From: Flavobacteriaceae bacterium
GTDB lineage: Bacteria > Bacteroidota > Bacteroidia > Flavobacteriales > Flavobacteriaceae
DNA length: 7,478 bases
Direction of reading: 5' to 3'
Assembly (NCBI GenBank): GCA_015493405.1
Contig: WGDF01000146.1
Span: 1-7,478 of the forward strand
A program made the position numbers and the translations under genes. Under the pieces are notes generated by a model. It worked only from the letters and a program-made list of their open reading frames with translations. It was not told the DNA's origin and searched no databases. Position 1 is the stretch's first letter, and every line of letters starts with the position of its first letter. This document shows positions 5,830 through 7,478 of this stretch, in pieces.

Positions 5830-6948
5830 ATGCAAGAAAAATACGAGATTAAACTGGCTGATGACGCTAAAACATTTAAGGATTTTGTCAACTTCCCATA
5901 TCTGCTCTATAAAGACAACGCTTACTGGATTCCTCCTATAAAATCCGATGAAAAAAAATTATGGACCCGGCACCCCGCTTTAAAATTTGTCAATCTAAAA
6001 AAATGGGTGGTTTATTGGAAAGGCCGTCCCGTTGGTCGGATTGCAGCAGCTATTAATCATAAATATAATGAAAAAACAGACCAAAAATATGGTCGTATTG
6101 TAGGTCTTGAAACATATAATGATGAAAAAGGCTTTCGCTTATTGATGGATACCGCCACAAATTGGCTAAAAGAAGAAGGCATGCAAAAAGTCCATGGCCC
6201 TTTAGGTTTTACCAATCTGGATACTCAGGGTATGCTGGTTGAAGGCTTTGAAGAAATACCTTCTATCGCTTCGGTTTATCATTTACCTTACTATAAGACA
6301 TTGATGAAAAAATATGGTTTTGAAAAGGAAAATGATTGGATTGAATTTCATTTAAAACTAACCGATGCATCAGTAAACAAAGGTGAACGAGGGGCGAAAC
6401 TCCTCAAACGCCGTTTTGGCTTTGAAGTTTTTTCTCCTAAAAATAAGCAAGAATTAAAAATGTATGCCGATACGGCTTTTAATATCTTAAACAAAGCTTT
6501 TGCTCATCTCCCTTATGTTATAGAATTGGACGATGAATTGAAAGATTATTATAAAAAGAAATATTTTAATGTCCTAGACCCTAAATATACGTTCTTTGTC
6601 AAGGATAAAGATGAAATTGTCGGATTTTTGATTGCCATTCCCTCACTTTCAGAAGGTATGAAAAAAGCCAATGGTAAATTATGGCCTTTCGGATGGTATC
6701 ATATTATGCAATCTTTTAAACACCCCAAAAATATTGACACGCTATTAACCGGCGTAATTCCCGAATACGATTCCAAAGGTGTTGCCGTTCTGTTATTTGA
6801 TGCCTTACACAAAGAGATGAAAGCCAATCAAGTCGAAGATATTGAAACAACAGGCGTTTTTGAAGATAATCATAGTGTGATTTCCAATTGGAAAAATTAT
6901 GATCATATTCAGCACAAACGCCGTCGCACTTGGATAAAAAATCTATAA
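5830..6948 (+). CDS. YghO/BcerS-like GNAT-fold acyltransferase-like protein
   Basis: A 372-residue soluble protein with no signal peptide or membrane segment. It resembles the YghO/BcerS-like family: FVNFPYLLYKDNAYWIPPIKSDEK (19-42, the family's FP..LYK.n.yWvPP...de signature); VVYWKGRPVGRIAAAINHKYNE (60-81, GNAT-like strand pair); and GPLGFTNLDTQGMLVEGFEEIPSIASVYHLPYYKTLMKKYGF (123-164, matching the family's GP..fs..d..GmLv.GF......n..YY...m...GF block). A second GNAT-like half follows, with KYTFFVKDKDEIVGFLIAIPSLSEGM (250-275) and a C-terminal acyl-CoA-binding-like region (TGVIPEYDSKGVAVLLFDAL). E. coli YghO has no firm role that I know of; the bacterial ceramide synthase bCerS belongs to the same broad family. 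N-acyl transfer is therefore plausible, but substrate and activity are not shown by the sequence. No sphingolipid genes are nearby. It stands alone, divergent from the M1 gene, and no clear terminator follows it. Confidence 0.75.
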   Translation: MQEKYEIKLADDAKTFKDFVNFPYLLYKDNAYWIPPIKSDEKKLWTRHPALKFVNLKKWVVYWKGRPVGRIAAAINHKYNEKTDQKYGRIVGLETYNDEKGFRLLMDTATNWLKEEGMQKVHGPLGFTNLDTQGMLVEGFEEIPSIASVYHLPYYKTLMKKYGFEKENDWIEFHLKLTDASVNKGERGAKLLKRRFGFEVFSPKNKQELKMYADTAFNILNKAFAHLPYVIELDDELKDYYKKKYFNVLDPKYTFFVKDKDEIVGFLIAIPSLSEGMKKANGKLWPFGWYHIMQSFKHPKNIDTLLTGVIPEYDSKGVAVLLFDALHKEMKANQVEDIETTGVFEDNHSVISNWKNYDHIQHKRRRTWIKNL

Positions 6949-6987
6949 AAAATTAATCAAAAAATACGATTAAATAAAAATTCTTGA

Positions 6988-6995
6988 TATATTTG
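6988..6995 (+). promoter_or_regulatory. -7 element of the tRNA-Leu promoter
   Basis: TATATTTG is a perfect TAnnTTTG match and ends 14 bases before the tRNA, so transcription would start a few bases upstream of the mature 5' end. No TTG is present at the expected distance upstream, where the sequence is A-rich. Confidence 0.6.
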
Positions 6996-7009
6996 CAATC
7001 TCAAATCCT

Positions 7010-7091
7010 GCGGGTGTGGTGAAATTGGTAGACACGCTAGACTTAGGATCTTGTGCCGTAAGGCGTGGGGGTTCGAGTCCCTTCACCCGCA
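7010..7091 (+). tRNA. tRNA-Leu, anticodon TAG (UAG), reads CUN codons
   Basis: The acceptor arms GCGGGTG (7010-7016) and CACCCGC (7084-7090) pair fully, and A7091 is the discriminator base, as expected for leucine. The D-arm contains AAATTGGTAGA. The anticodon loop CTTAGGA (7042-7048) places TAG at 7044-7046 with T before and G after. A long variable arm (GCC-GTAA-GGC) gives the class II shape of tRNA-Leu, and the T-loop is TTCGAGT. CCA is not encoded, as is common in Bacteroidota. The anticodon stem (7037-7041 with 7049-7053) has one T-T mismatch at its second pair (7038/7052). The T-stem closes with two G-U pairs. Confidence 0.96.
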
Positions 7092-7096
7092 CTTTT

Positions 7097-7127
7097 AACT
7101 TCTCTATCTTTTTAGAGAAGTTTTTTT
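7097..7127 (+). terminator. Intrinsic terminator after tRNA-Leu
   Basis: The arms AACTTCTCTA (7097-7106) and TAGAGAAGTT (7113-7122) form a perfect 10-bp stem with a 6-base loop, followed by a T-run to 7127. The stem begins six bases after the tRNA, which makes the tRNA a single-gene unit. Confidence 0.9.
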
Positions 7128-7159
7128 ATGCTGTCAATATTTATTTGAATCCATTTTTT

Positions 7160-7167
7160 TATATTTG
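7160..7167 (+). promoter_or_regulatory. -7 element for the LysE-family gene
   Basis: TATATTTG is a perfect TAnnTTTG match 25 bases before the ATG at 7193. The nearest upstream TTG (7145-7147) is only 12 bases away, too close for a standard -33 element. The call rests on the -7 match and on the terminator just upstream, which means this gene needs its own promoter. Confidence 0.5.
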
Positions 7168-7192
7168 TTGTCTGTAAGTAGTCAAAATAATT

Positions 7193-7478
7193 ATGAATAT
7201 TTTTCTTCAAGATTTACTAAAAGCCATTCCGTTAGGTATTTCACTCAGCTTCCTCATCGGGCCGGTTTTTTTTGTTCTTTTGGAAACCAGTGCCACCAAA
7301 GGTGCCAGAGCTGCTATTGTTCTGGATTTAGGCGTGCTTACGGCAGACCTCACTTTTATAGGCGTTGCTTTTTTGGGAAGTTACAAATTGCTTGAGGAGT
7401 TAACACACCATCCGGCTTTGTATGGTTTAGGCGGTATGATTATGATGATTTACGGATTAGTCACGATTATTAGAAAAC
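7193..7478 (+). CDS. LysE family translocator, 3' partial
   Basis: From the ATG at 7193 the frame stays open to the right edge (95 codons). It begins MNIFLQDLLKAIPLGISLSF, then LIGPVFFVLLETSATKGARAA, which carries the GP motif after the first membrane helix that marks the LysE/RhtB exporter superfamily. Three hydrophobic stretches are visible: residues about 11-30, 43-63 (IVLDLGVLTADLTFIGVAFLG) and 75-93 (LYGLGGMIMMIYGLVTIIR). Members are about 200-230 residues with six helices, so rather less than half is present. They sit in the inner membrane and export amino acids or related small molecules, but the substrate cannot be read from this part. The ATG has no Shine-Dalgarno site but an A-rich leader, usual for the phylum. 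The gene is separated from tRNA-Leu by a terminator and has its own -7 box. Confidence 0.88.
   Translation, partial: MNIFLQDLLKAIPLGISLSFLIGPVFFVLLETSATKGARAAIVLDLGVLTADLTFIGVAFLGSYKLLEELTHHPALYGLGGMIMMIYGLVTIIRK

Noticed and set aside
7010..7127. tRNA gene as an integration site for a mobile element
   Set aside because: The tRNA is followed at once by its own terminator and then a LysE gene. No integrase gene and no repeat of the tRNA 3' end were seen within the window.
7165..7395. Plus-strand ORF of 76 codons near the right edge
   Set aside because: It overlaps, in a different frame, the LysE-family reading frame starting at 7193. That frame has clear membrane helices and the GP motif; this ORF's product is Cys/Arg/His-rich and meaningless.
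1..7478. Defence island, toxin-antitoxin, prophage or transposon
   Set aside because: No integrase, transposase, terminal repeats, nuclease/helicase cluster or toxin-like pair is present. S74 domains occur in phage tails, but the Bacteroidota N-terminal module and the T9SS partner fit a cellular surface protein better.

Overview
The window reads as chromosomal DNA of a Bacteroidota bacterium, most likely of the Flavobacteriia. The evidence is low GC, two proteins ending in a type IX secretion (T9SS) type A sorting domain, several close matches to the Bacteroidota promoter (TTG, about 19-20 bases, TAnnTTTG), near absence of Shine-Dalgarno sites, TAA at all six visible stops, and a tRNA gene without an encoded CCA.

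Layout. (1) Positions 1-2424, plus strand: a two-gene unit. The first gene is a large surface-type protein cut by the left edge. It has about nineteen 17-residue NTAxG repeats, a peptidase S74 (endosialidase-type) intramolecular chaperone and a glutamine-rich coiled coil. Five bases later comes a small secreted protein with a T9SS sorting domain. (2) Positions 2425-2736: a non-coding spacer with two small inverted repeats and a very good promoter. (3) Positions 2737-3255: a small outer-membrane beta-barrel protein of DUF3575 type. It converges on recX, and one perfect bidirectional terminator palindrome lies between them. (4) Positions 3308-5729, minus strand: a secreted M1 zinc aminopeptidase with a T9SS sorting domain, followed 13 bases later by recX. 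(5) Positions 5830-6948, plus strand: a YghO/BcerS-like GNAT-fold protein, divergent from the peptidase gene. (6) Positions 7010-7127: tRNA-Leu(UAG) with its own promoter element and terminator. (7) From 7193 to the right edge: the N-terminal part of a LysE-family translocator.

The theme is cell-envelope and secreted proteins (repeat protein with its partner, barrel protein, peptidase, LysE transporter) mixed with housekeeping genes (recX, tRNA-Leu). There are no signs of a mobile element, CRISPR array, toxin-antitoxin pair or defence island. The least explained part is the repeat/S74 protein coupled to the small T9SS protein, which could be a two-part surface structure. The YghO/BcerS-like protein is the second best lead, because some members of that family are ceramide synthases. 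The rest looks like ordinary flavobacterial chromosome.
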